Below are positions 53,972 to 64,000 of a DNA stretch of 64,000 nucleotides, in pieces. Numbering within the stretch: position 1 is the stretch's first letter; each line of letters starts with the position of its first letter. The translations under genes and the position numbers were made by a program. The DNA is from Plicaturopsis crispa FD-325 SS-3 (lineage: Eukaryota; Basidiomycota; Agaricomycetes; Amylocorticiales; Amylocorticiaceae). The stretch covers positions 737,263-801,262 of the forward strand of contig KN832554.1 in assembly GCA_000827205.1 (NCBI GenBank). Reading direction: 5' to 3'. The notes under the pieces were generated by a model. It worked only from the letters and a program-made list of their open reading frames with translations, made no database searches and had not been told where the DNA came from.

Positions 53972-56900
53972 ATGCCGAGCTACACGAGACCCTTGTCCAG
54001 CGGATGGTCGTTTACACAGGTGGGCGGCGGACAAGGCACCAAGGACGGCGAATGGCTGCCAGTATCGGAATTTCCGACGACGGTCCATGTCGAGCTGCTG
54101 AAGCTCAAAAAGATTCCGGACCCGGTGAGCGTATCCGTCTAGGGTGTGCTTGAAAGTACTGAGTCTTTGGCTGTATTTCCCGTGCGTAGGCCCTGGGCTT
54201 GAATGAGTGGGATGTGCAATGTACGTGCTCCCGCTACTTTCACACCCTCGTTGTATATGTTGTTGACCCCATTTGAACTCAGGGATTGGCGAGGCTACCT
54301 GGGCGTTTAAAACTACTTTTGACGCGAGCGAAGCCGAGCTAGCTGCATCTAATGCCGATCTCGTTTTCGAGGGTGTAGATACGTTCTCCGTTGTTACGCT
54401 CGTGCGTACCCCTGCCGTCTATCAGCTAAATTTCAAGGTGAAGGCTCACTGAATTGTTACCAGAATGGGCAGAAGATCCTTGAGTACGCAGATGAGATCC
54501 CCCTTGAAATTGTTGGCTTCCTCTGAAACAGACTATGGTAGGACGGAGAACCAGTTCATCGCCTACAGAGCTCCAGTGAAAGAGCACATCAAGGCTGGGG
54601 AAAACGAGCTTGTGTTGACTTTTGAAAGCGCTTTCATCAAGGTGAGCTATCCTGTTACTCGAGGCCTCGTGAATTTTAAACAAAGCTCATGGGAACTAGG
54701 GAAGAGAAATCGAGGCGAATTTCGGAAAGCGGCAACTTTGGAATGGCGACTCGAGTCGCCTGTATGTGCGCAAGGCTGGGTACAAGTACGTTGCCTTTCT
54801 ATCATAAGCTACATCACAGTATACTCACCCACTGCACAAGCTATGGCTGGGACTGGGGTGCGTGCCCCTGGATATCCTTGACGGTTTACCTCGACACTTA
54901 CTTGCCGCTCTTAGGGCCAATCTTGATGACTGTAGGGCCTTGGAAGGCCGTTATTTTCCACACATACAAGACACACATCGAGGACATAGACGTCCGAGTC
55001 GACGTGGACGAATCCCTTGCCGTATCGTTGACCGTTGAGGCCACGCTTTCGCACAAGGTCCCAAGCAGAGCATCGATTGCTTTCAACAAGCCGGATGGTT
55101 CACTTATAATAGGATCAAGTAAAATGGATGCTAGACATGGGACTGTCCGCGGCGAGTATTCAATCTCCCCGGGAGTATTGGACCTTTGGTACCCCGTTGG
55201 ATATGGGAAGCAGCCCATCTACAAAGTGGTTGTTGAAATCAACGACGAGGTAGATATCTGGCGCCGATCTTCATTCGAGGTATTTGAGCGCTAAATGGTA
55301 TTTCTAGCAAGGAAATCTTTTGGATCGGAAGACCCAGAATGTATCTATCCGACGTGCTCGGATTGTCCAGGACAAACTCATTGATCAAGAGGGATTGGCA
55401 TTTCTCTTCGAAATAAACAACATTAGGATATTTTGTGGCGGTAGGCAAGCTCGTATCACTGATAATGCACGGCATGCTCATGAGCACCATCCAGGGTCCA
55501 ATTGGATACCGGCCGACTCCTTTCTGACAACGTGCGTTACTTCACTGGATGCTTCTTGTGTACCGTCGGGGCGCTCTGACCATAAGCTTACGCAGCATAA
55601 CTGCTGAGCGCTATCGCCGTTGGATCCAGCTGCTCGTCGATGGAAACCAGAACATGATCCGTGTCTGGGGCGGCGGAATTTACGAACCAGACGTCTTCTA
55701 CGATATATGTGACGGTGCGCCAGTTTCCTCCTTCCGCACATGTCGGTATGCTCAGGGTCTTCATACTATAGAGCTTGGAGGTGTGTCTGTACAAACATGC
55801 AACCGGCGTACTCTGATATCCTCCTACAGTCTTAGTATGGCAGGATTTCCTCTTTGGATGTGGGCAAGTAAGCTCGGGCACTCATTGTTCGTGACGAGAA
55901 GTGCTCACTGCGCCTCCAGTACCCAGCACATGACGCGTTCCTGGCGTCTGTCCAGACAGAAGCGGAACAAGCTGTGAAGAGGCTCAGGCGTCACCCGTCC
56001 ATCGTAATCTTCGGCAAGTCGTCTCTCCTATTTACCTGCAACACCCAACGCCTGATCGTCGATCATCCTGTGCTTTGCCTCAGCCGGAAATAACGAAGGT
56101 TAGTGAATGGCACAGTTTCTTCGGGGTCTGAGCGCGCTTAGCTGGCCTTATCACTTAGACTACCAGATTGCCGAGCAAAACAAGCTCGAGCTCGACTACG
56201 CAGACGAGACGTCCGACTTCAGGAAGACCAACTTCCCTGCACGGCATATATACGAGCGACTTCTGCCTGCGGTCGTCCAGAAATATTCCAATATACACTA
56301 CCATCGGGGCTCCCCATACAGTGGACACGGTCAGCCGACAACTGACCAGACTCTGGGTGATCTTCATCAATGTGAGTTAACATGACAAGAGGCCAGCATC
56401 TTGTACGTTCTCAGATGTGATACTCAGGGAATGTGTGGCATGGCTCGCAAGAGCCCTGGCATAATTGGGACATCCTAGCGGGTCGGTTTGTATCAGAATT
56501 TGGAATGTAAGTGGCGCAGTTCTAGAAGTATCATGCTTATGCTTACAACGGCTGCGTCGCTCCAGGGAAGGGTACCCGAACATCCGCACTGTGGACTATT
56601 GGCTGAATGGCGACGACACAGAACGTTACCCGCAATCACGGTGGGTCCGTTCCTCGTATCTCCGCACATGGGGTTGCTCACCGACGCACATGTGTAAAGC
56701 GTAAACAACAATCACAACAAAGCCGATGGTTTCGAACGCCGCCTGGAGGTGCGTTACCCCGGCAGATGGAAGGGTGATTTGCGGTTGACCCCGCAAGCTA
56801 GCTCTATTTGGTGGAGAACTTCAAGCATTCCTTCGAGATGGAAAGGTAACGAGAACAGTCTGCTACTGATTTTTTTCGCCGCTGATTTTGTGCAGTTACG

Positions 56901-57885
56901 TGTATTACACGCAAATTATGCAAGCGGAGACCTTGGCGTCCGCGTACCGTCTCTGGCGGCGCAACTGGCGTGGCCGAGGGAGAGAATATACTGCGGGTGC
57001 CCTAGTCTGGCAGGTAAGTGCTTGCTGCAAGGAATGCATCTCAAATACACGCTGATGGATCGATTCACAGCTGGACGACTGTTGGCCGACAACCTCATGG
57101 GCCATCGCAGACTACTTCCTGAGACCAAAACCAGCATATTACACCATTGCCCGCGAGCTTCGGCCTTTCACCGTGCGTTCAGCTGCTCGTTGACTCACCA
57201 GCATTATACTAAGCGCCATCTCGCATCGATAGGTGGGGATGACCCGGAAGGAGAAGCGGGAATTCCCAGACAAGACGTCAGCGGCGTTCCTTACAATCGA
57301 GACGGTGCTCGAGATCTGGGGGACCAATAGCACCCTGTCAGACAAGCAGGCCACGCTTGAAGTCTCCTCGTTCGATCTCTATTCGAACTGGACGGACAAG
57401 TGGTCGAAGAGCGTCCTTCTCGCACAAAATTCGAGTACGGAGCTCTACCAAGGTGACCTTCCAGGCCAGCCAAAGAGGCAGAAGCTCAGCGAGGTACCCA
57501 AGGCTATCATCGTTTCTGCGCGCTTGCTCGACAGCGACGGGACGGTGTTGGGCCGATATGCGAATTGGTGTGTACAAATCCCAACCGTCCGCTGTCTCTT
57601 AAGTCTAAAATTTATTTCTCTCGAAGGCCTGAACCTTTCAAGTTTATCAAATTCCCTGCTGTGCAGGACGTCGGTCTCGCGCTTACCGTTGGCTCCGACG
57701 GTGAATCTGTCGAGCTTTCTGCACGGAAGCCCATCAAAGGCATCATCCTTGATGTCGACGGGGACGAGGTGAAATGGAGCGACCAAGCGATCGATCTCGT
57801 CCCAGGCGATCCTCAAATTGTCCGTGCGGTAGGGTTAAGAGGACGGGCGGTCAAGGCCCGGTTCCTTGGGGATGGATCTGCGTGA
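53972..57885 (+). CDS. Beta-mannosidase, glycoside hydrolase family 2
   Basis: Hydrolyses terminal beta-D-mannose from mannan oligosaccharides or N-glycan cores. Over 20 exons give roughly 880 residues without a break. It starts SSGWSFTQVGGGQGTKDGEW; then EFPTTVHVELLKLKKIPDP, LNEWDVQW, GEATWAFKTTFD, LWNGDSSRLYVRKAGYN-YGWDWG, FEINNIRIFCGGSNWIPADS, MIRVWGGGIYEPDVFYDICD and LVWQDFLFGCGQYPAHDAFL. The acid/base Glu is in IVIFAGNNEDYQ and the nucleophile Glu in the RFVSEFGM region; the tail is ILDVDGDEVKWSDQ. No signal peptide is seen, so it is probably an intracellular form. The intron at 56014-56083 appears to use a GC donor (GCAAGT), the only join giving IVIFAGNNE. A TATA-like box lies about 115 bases upstream. 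Confidence 0.92.
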
Positions 57886-58483
57886 TCCCTGTTTGCAAAT
57901 AATAAACCAAGGTGTGTACTTGTATCGCTCTCATTCTCATTCCATGTATTCCGTACGCTTGTAGTTCTCGGAACTTCAAATTCCACCGTGTTCAGCAAAC
58001 TGGGATGATACCATTAAATAACGGAACTGCGAGGCGAAGGCATCTATGTCAATGTATCTATGAGGTCCGCGCAACATGGTAGATGGCATACTCGCATGCA
58101 GCATAGTTCTAGTATTCGGATTATGAGCCTCTGGTAGAGACTCGGAAGGCAGGTTATGGGGGACAAGACGCGGCAAGGGGACAGGGGATGTGTGCGAAGG
58201 ATGCGATACAATTACAATCTGTACAGGGAGGGATAATGCAATGCCGCTAGGATATAGCGTGAACAGGTCCGAGACATAGCCCAGTCCAATCTGGCTCCAA
58301 GGCGCCAGGGGGGAAAACAACTTGAGCAGAAGAATATGTGGCTGAGCGAAGTAATAAAGAAGAGTAAATAACGAACTATGGGACAAGGAGAGCAAAGCAG
58401 CCAACGGGTACGGTATGATAGAGCGAGCATTAAAAATGCGGTCGGAGCTGGCGTTTGCTGAAGAGAGGGCGCGGTGGCATCCG
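57886..58483. other. Convergent intergenic region (beta-mannosidase / RHEB)
   Basis: 598 bases of 3' flanks. A minus-strand frame at 57976-58404 has hydrophobic stretches but no family features or splice support; probably RHEB 3' UTR. Confidence 0.45.
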
Positions 58484-59342
58484 TCACATAATGAGGCATT
58501 TGCTGGCGGGTGCTTCCGTCTGCGCGTGTGGGGTGCGCTTCTCGATTTCTGCCAGACATAGCTCGAACACCTTGCCTAGATTTTCGGAAATCGCGTCAGT
58601 AAAATGGGGCGTCGGGCACAAATAAGCTCAATGTACCGCACTCACCGACATTGATGTTTTCTTTCGCGCTCGTTTCTACCCATGCTGCGTTGTTCACTCT
58701 CGCGAGTTCCTCTCCCTCGTTTGGCTTGACCTGCCTGCTCATGACATGGTAAGGGATTGGACTATCGGAGGGACGAGACGACGTGACTACGCAGGTGATG
58801 GGCAATGTGTGGATACGCACCTATTCGCTAGATCCGTCTTCGAGCCGACAATCACGCAGGGTATCTCGTTCATCCCGCAGTAATTCAGGATCTTGTCGTA
58901 CACGATCTGGATCATTTCGAAGGAATTTCGCGACGTGACGGAGTACACGAGGACATAGCCGTGGATGCCAATCGCGTGCTTGGAGTTCAAGATCGAGTAT
59001 TCGTCCTGGACACGTCGAAACGTTAGTATATCCTCGGGGATGCGAGATCCATGGAACGAACCTGGCCAGCCGTGTCTATGATATCGCAGTCGTATTCGAC
59101 GCCTTTGTAGTCGACGCCCTTGTTGAATGTAGCCTCGATGGTGGGATAGTAGGAGTCCACGAAATTTCCGTCAATAAACTTGATGACCAGAGAGGATTTT
59201 CCTGCAGAGAAGAAGGCCAGTTTAGCCGGACCGCCTGGCCCCTGGCGCGAGGAGGACGTCTCGCGCGGAATGGAAACGCACCGACTGAGCGAGAACCGAG
59301 CACGGCAATCTTCCTCTTCTTGAGAATATCGCCTGCAGACAT
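58484..59342 (-). CDS. RHB1: Rheb-type small GTPase
   Basis: Rheb activates TORC1 in many fungi and animals and affects amino acid uptake. Five exons give about 189 residues. G1 is VLGSRSV-GKSSLV, split by an intron; the usual Tyr after Gly is Ser here. The effector region is FIDGNFVDSYYPTIEATF, G3 is IIDTAGQDEYSIL, G4 is PCVIVGSKTDLANR (SKTD for NKxD) and G5 is WVETSAKENINVG. The protein ends with the CaaX box CLIM after a Lys/Arg-containing tail, so it should be farnesylated. The Arg two before GKSS (SRSVGKSS) is the Rheb hallmark in place of Gly12 of Ras. The start is at 59342. Confidence 0.92.
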
Positions 59343-60542
59343 GTCGAGAAGAAAAGGGAAGGTGGGCAATCAAACGAGGGCGTGTCGATGAAAAGGGCGG
59401 CGGCGGGCGGAGGAAAAACTGGCAAGACTGAGACTGGATGGATTATGAACCTGCGAGCGAGGCGACGACGAAACGTAACAACTCCGAGCTCCTCTATAAT
59501 TTTCCGAGTCTAATCTCCGTACTTCCAAGGGGGCCAAGTCGGACGAACAGGCGGGACGGGAGAGAGGCAAAGCGTATGTTCTAAAGCTGTAAGACGCCCT
59601 GCGGTCTATACGTAGAATATAAATACGGCAGAGTATAGGAATGCCAGAACCAACGAGTCGGAGAACTTGGGCCCAGTAAAACAGCTGCGTCCGGGGTCCT
59701 GCCCCGGGTGCCACCCTTTCCCATCCTGCGGCTCCTGCTGGGCGGTGCTCGACTACTCTTCCTGCTAGACACTCGTGCCTGTCTCTTCTGTTGGCAACTT
59801 GGCCTTACGTCGAGACGCGTCGAGGACATCGTGCTCGCCGGCGTCGAGAGTAACGTCGCAGTCTTCTTGTACGTCCCATCTTGCCGCGTATAGTTCTCGA
59901 CGCCCGGTCTTGTGATAATTGAAAGACCGCCCGCTCGTCAAATGACGGGGCAGTGGGAGGTAAAATGCGCACGGATCTTGCAGTTCTTCATTATGCTGTT
60001 ATGTGTTACATCATGGAGAATGTACAAAGAGCAGTCATCACGCAGCAGAGCGTATAGCGCCTGACCATTACACTTCGTTAGCATGAGAGCGCGAGGGATC
60101 GGAGGGTTGCTCGGTGCGCACTTACCAGCCATCTATCCAGGGACTGAAACCCGGCTATCGTTTTGCAGTCATGATGACTGGTACTGATCATCAGCTGGGA
60201 GAGGTTGCGGGACGTACAATTCAGCGCCGAGGACTGCTAAAATAGCCGCCAGTGTCAGCAAAAGGAAAGTGCGAGCACCACCCGCGTGTGCTCGTCGGGA
60301 GACAAGTCTCGCGGTAGGTCCGCGTGAGGACGATCTGCGAGTCCGCCGCGGGCGGCTGCTGGCTGCCGTCCGTCCATCGCAGACAGGGACACCGCAGCAT
60401 GTCCAAGCCACTAGCACCAGGGAAACCGTTTCCGAGGCCTATTGGTCAGAAAATCTAAAGCGCTGTCATTGGCCGCACAAAGTCAAAAGACATCCTTCGG
60501 ACACACTCACGGTTTAAAGTTTGGGACGCGTTTCCCCGCAAG

Positions 60543-60550
60543 ATTATACA
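60543..60550 (+). repeat. Target site duplication, left copy
   Basis: ATTATACA, directly before the left inverted repeat of the MITE; identical copy at 60899-60906. Confidence 0.9.
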
Positions 60551-60898
60551 AGGACCCCCGAATATTAGGGTAAATGCCGTTATGAAAATCGCAAAAGCTG
60601 ATTTTTTTTGCCCGGATGATTTGCGAGGGACGGATCCCATTTTGCCCGGATGGCAACTGGCCTTATTGCCTTTTCGGGCGCTTTACCCACCCAAAAGGTG
60701 ACGTGCATACGCGCAAAATTTGGGTGGCGGCGCCTGCGGCGCCGCCCCCTTCCCCCTGCAAAATTTTTGCCCGGACGCGACATGGCCTCCCTCGCAGAGG
60801 GCAAGATTCTTGCCCGGATGGCACATGGCCTTCCTGGGAGAAGTGCAAATTTTGCCCGGATGATTCAAACGGCATTTACCCTAATATTCGGGGGTCCT
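60551..60898. mobile_element. 348-bp MITE with 31-bp perfect terminal inverted repeats and 8-bp TSD (hAT-like)
   Basis: The ends 60551-60581 and 60868-60898 are perfect inverted repeats of 31 bases, starting AGGACCCCCGAATATTAGGG. Identical 8-bp copies ATTATACA flank the element. An 8-bp duplication is typical of hAT (also P and Merlin) DNA transposons. The interior is non-coding and contains five copies of a 12-mer close to TTTGCCCGGATG, all in the same orientation, at 60607, 60641, 60766, 60809 and 60851. A G/C-rich palindrome sits near the centre (about 60728-60748). With no transposase, it must have been moved by an element elsewhere in the genome. The perfect ends and TSD suggest a recent insertion. 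Confidence 0.88.
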
Positions 60899-60906
60899 AT
60901 TATACA
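60899..60906 (+). repeat. Target site duplication, right copy
   Basis: ATTATACA, directly after the right inverted repeat of the MITE. Confidence 0.9.
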
Positions 60907-62273
60907 CTTGTGCCGCAGTATATGGTCAATGGCGTGCGGCAGCCACGAGAAAAAGCAGCACGGAGGAACGGAGTTAACGTCGACTGTGAGCACGTATGCT
61001 TCCACCCTGGTGCCAAGGTTGCTCTGACAGAGAACAACGCCCACACCAAGGAAGCAAAGCTCAGACGAGCAGGGGAGGCCTCATGTAGACGCAGAATTGG
61101 CAGCGAGAGAAAAAGACTAGAAAGCCGCCGGGAGTTCGCATGGTGCATGATATACGATTGGGTAGTGTGCGCCACGAAACGAAACGGAAATGAGCGAAGA
61201 CCCGCGTACTGCCCAAATATGTGCGGTTGCTTCAGAATCCGTCGATATAAGGAGCCTTTGCGGGCCGCTGATTGAAACCCGTTACGATTGCGGGAAGAAA
61301 CACATGTTGTTGTACATCTCACGCAAAGGTGTAGAAGAGTCAACAAAATGACTTGGCAGAACATGTCGCAAATTTGAGATTGACGATCGAGCGTTAAAGA
61401 TAGAGCCGTTATAGGCACGTAGCTGCACAAATTGCAAGGCACTGTTAGAGGTCCCGAGTAAGATTATTTCAGTACATGCTGCCTCGTGCAGTGAGCTGTG
61501 GAAATTATTTACCAACGATGTCCAAGTGTGTTGCGGCCCTGTTAGGTGGAATGCATTCAGCTGGTGGACTGGGAGGGGAAGTGCAAACTTAACTCCGCGG
61601 AGGAAAGGACACAATGCCCGCCATACCCGTGAGCATAGGTATACTGGTGGGCGTGCACGGAACTAAGTGGAAAGCGGCGAAGTAATCGCAGGCCAAGAGA
61701 GGTCGCCCAAACCGGTTGGACGCATAGAGAGCGCCAGGCGCGATATAGCATTTCTGGTCTGTCCGCAGTCCTGGAGGTTTCCTGACCGCGCTATGCACAA
61801 GTACGCGGGGACTAACATTCCGGTGACCTTCATCGGAGCGGCTGAGTTCAGTCAGTCTTTCAAATCCAACTATATCTAGGGGTAATTATATGAGCGAGAG
61901 ACTGCGAAAAACTAAACTGGAACCACAAGATGAATACATACCTGGGGTCACCAACGCGCACTCAAAGGGACACAAAAGGACAGGCAATTCCGTATGCTTC
62001 CCACATCGCTTTTCCTGTACGTCTGCCGGACCATAGGGTATGCCTGCGGGCGTCCTTGTCCCGAACCGCGACCAGCAGACTTGGCAGAAATAATAAATAA
62101 AAAGGGAGGAAAGAGCTGTGGCGGGAATTTATTTAATTTCAAAAGTAAAAGCCACGCGATCACGTGGGCGGTTGACATCGTGAACGCGACCCAAAATGAA
62201 AACGAACTTAACGACCACCACCAACCACGCCTTGCCTCTTACCACCACTCACATCCTTCAAAACCTATCCATC

Positions 62274-62815
62274 ATGTCCGCAACCTCTTCCCCCGCCGAC
62301 TCCCCCGTCTCCGCCGCCGTTCAGCCCTTGCACAACCCCTCGCAGGCTGCGCACATCGTCGTTCCCCAAGCACCCCTGGGCAACGCCACCCTCAACGGCA
62401 CGGCGAACAGCCAGCAGGCACCGGGCATGGGCGTCAAGGCGCTCCTTGCAAAGAAGATGGCGAAGAATATGTAAGCCAAGTGCCGTGTTTGCATTGTGGT
62501 AGTGGAGTGGCTGCTGACTGCTTTGTGTGGCACGCAGCAACCCGACGTTCATCTCGCCCACCGACAACCTCATGACACCGTGCACGCAGAAGATCAGTGC
62601 TGCCAAGAAAAAGCATTTCACCAAGTACGTCCTGCCTCACCTCATTCTGTCGCCACTCGCAGCTAACATGTACCCGCAGGGGTGCGAAACCCATGGGCTC
62701 CCTCTTCGGCCAGCCCGAGAACTCAGACGAACACGACGAGGACAGCGACGCAGAGCCGCAAGCGCGCGCACAGGCAGCCGCCGCCAAGATGGACACCGAG
62801 GAGAATCCCTTCTAA
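62274..62815 (+). CDS. SPO12: Spo12-family cell-cycle protein
   Basis: Spo12 is a small nucleolar/nuclear regulator of mitotic exit (FEAR pathway) and meiotic division in yeast. Three exons (62274-62470, 62538-62624, 62680-62815) join in phase to 139 residues. The family motif is clear: NPTFISPTDNLMTPCTQKIS followed by AAKKKHFTK, with Ser/Thr-Pro sites for CDK. The N-terminus is Ser/Pro/Ala-rich, with GVKALLAKKMAKN before the motif. The C-terminus is acidic (ENSDEHDEDSDAE) and ends EENPF. An in-frame ATG also exists at 62196, but the short Ser-rich start at 62274 looks more natural. It is convergent with COQ10. Confidence 0.75.
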
Positions 62816-63091
62816 ATCTGTCCTTCCTTTCTTGCTCGTCGTCCTTCCTGTCTCGCCCGCTATCGATCTACTTATGCACCTTCACGTTGTTTCGTTTCGT
62901 TCTGTTTTGCCTAGCATAGCCATCTATCAGCCACTACACACCTGGCTCTGTTCTTGTATCGTTCCCGTCACCGTAGCCTCATATGCAATCGTCGTATCCG
63001 CTCTGCACAAGTTCAACTGCTCGAACCTTCAGACCATGACAGTACGGCCAACATCCGCGAAGGCAATGCCATGTACAAAACCATGATACAT

Positions 63092-64000
63092 TCATTTCCT
63101 ACCCGGCCCGTACACCTCTAAACATCGCTCTTCAAACGCCTTCACCATAAGCTTCGACACCTGCCCGAAGAACGCCGCAGAGATGGTCGCATGCACCGGG
63201 TTTGCGAACGCGTAGACGAGGTCTAAGGTAACGAGTGTCGGGCCGTCGTCGCCAGCGGGTGTGCCCACCTGCGCGCTAGCGTCCGTGCCCACCCGCGCGG
63301 GCGACCGGCTCTCATGCACGAGCGGCCGGCTCTCGTCCTCGCGCCCGGGTTCCCGCAGACCCCCGGCAGACGCGTGCGGGGACTGCGGCGAGGCGCGCTG
63401 GAAACGCCACGTCGTAGTAAGCGTCCGGAAGAGCGGCGTGCTCGACGACGCTACCGCCTTCCAATCACACCACCCATACGAAAATCAGCACACACGCCTT
63501 ACAAGTTGATATCGTGGAAGCGCACCTCAACGGATTCATACGGCACGCACGTCACCCGGCTCACATACCGCTCTTTGAACGCCATGAACCCCACCGTCAT
63601 CTCCGCTTCCATACTCACCCCCTTCCCCTTCCCATGCACTGGTGAGGGAGGCGTCGGGGAAGGCGGGGAAAGAGGGGAGGGCGGCGTGATGATCCGCGTG
63701 TCGACGCAAAACGGCACAAAACGCGGGTAGGAGGCTACGTCTGCGACGATGTCGTAGAGGGCGCTGCGCTTATACCTGTCATGAAAAAAGATAAATTCGA
63801 GATAGACGGGTGGACATCGGAGGAGATACGAACGTACGGCAGGATCTTGCGCTCGTGGTATGTCTGCGGCTCGGGGCTTTGGAAGGGCGAGAGCGTGGAG
63901 AGGTCGGGGAGGGTGAATAGGGTTCTGGTGGTGTTGTGGTAGCGCGTTCGTGTGCGGACTCGGAGGCGCGTAGCGGTCGTTGTGCGGAGGCGCGTGGCGG
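63092..64000 (-). CDS. COQ10: Coenzyme Q-binding protein COQ10 (START/polyketide cyclase fold), 5' end beyond window
   Basis: COQ10 binds ubiquinone in the mitochondrial inner membrane and supports respiration. The visible exons run from the window edge to the stop at 63092. The N-terminus is Arg/Thr-rich (TRLRVRTRTRYHNTTRTLF), a mitochondrial presequence. The START-like domain has TYHERKILP, YKRSALYDIVADVASYPRFV, PFCVDTRI, EMTVGFMAFKERYVSRVTC, STPLFRTLTTTWRFQ, LVTLDLVYAFANPVHATISA and FFGQVSKLMVKAFEERC. An insertion of about 50 residues rich in Gly/Ser/Pro/Arg lies between the TWRFQ and TLDLVYAF strands, and another Pro/Ser-rich one (SPLSPPSPTPPSPV) earlier. The ATG lies beyond position 64000. 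Confidence 0.87.

Larger units (their letters stand above)
59343..62273. other. Gene-poor region with MITE
   Basis: 2.9 kb between RHEB and the Spo12-like gene. Outside the 348-bp MITE at 60551-60898, the open frames are short and without family features. One minus-strand frame at 60169-60417 has a hydrophobic segment but no ATG or splice support. Confidence 0.5.

Noticed and set aside
57976-58404. 142-residue hydrophobic minus-strand frame
   Set aside because: Directly downstream of RHEB and convergent with beta-mannosidase; most likely 3' UTR, no recognised domain.
60169-60417. Minus-strand frame with a transmembrane-like segment (TFLLLTLAAILAVLG)
   Set aside because: No ATG at the start of the frame and no splice or family support.
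60616-61275. 219-residue plus-strand frame covering the MITE
   Set aside because: It runs through the inverted repeat and the internal repeats of a non-coding element and has no domain.

Overview
The window reads as nuclear DNA of a filamentous basidiomycete, most likely an Agaricomycete such as a polypore. Genes are dense and lie on both strands. Nearly every coding region is cut by introns of about 50-75 bases. Many donors read GTACGT, GTGCGT or GTAAGT, third codon positions are GC-rich, and the protein families (nuclear SLIP-GC-type GTPase, BTB-like protein, HMG-box factor, GH2 beta-mannosidase, flavocytochrome b2) fit that group. I saw no rRNA, tRNA, CRISPR or viral element. Exon models were built by hand from splice sites and reading-frame continuity.

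Layout. 1-5.7 kb: 3' end of a GTPase-like gene, a small His/Ser-rich protein, GPN3 and PYM (divergent). 6-12.4 kb: an acidic uncharacterised protein divergent from Elongator subunit ELP2. 12.6-18.2 kb: a degenerate DEAD-box (eIF4A-like) protein, an RRM protein and the FMC1-like ATP synthase assembly factor. 18.6-27.4 kb: an HMG-box factor, SUA5, DBP8 and a BTB-like protein. 28.4-34.7 kb: MOB1 and three DJ-1/Hsp31-like paralogues. 34.9-38.8 kb: a U1A/U2B''-like snRNP protein, ceramide synthase and SNF7. 39.3-46 kb: NEM1, flavocytochrome b2 and an MFS transporter. 46-48.3 kb: gene-poor DNA with an F-box remnant. 48.4-57.9 kb: a RING protein, an AlaX-like editing protein, a second MFS transporter and beta-mannosidase. 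58.5-64 kb: RHEB, a gene-poor stretch holding a 348-bp MITE, a Spo12-like protein and COQ10 (cut by the window end).

Most genes are housekeeping: RNA processing and translation (PYM, ELP2, SUA5, DBP8, U1A-like, AlaX-like), membrane and lipid biology (ceramide synthase, NEM1, SNF7), mitochondria (FMC1, COQ10, CYB2) and signalling (MOB1, RHEB). ELP2 and SUA5 both serve modification of tRNA anticodon loops. The accessory content is the DJ-1 triplet, the two related MFS transporters and the beta-mannosidase.

Nothing here amounts to a clearly new system. The observations most worth following are the eIF4A-like protein that has lost its helicase motifs, the perfect 8-bp-TSD MITE with five internal repeats, a group of apparent GC-AG introns (three in ELP2, one in beta-mannosidase), and the three DJ-1 paralogues sharing a core promoter motif.
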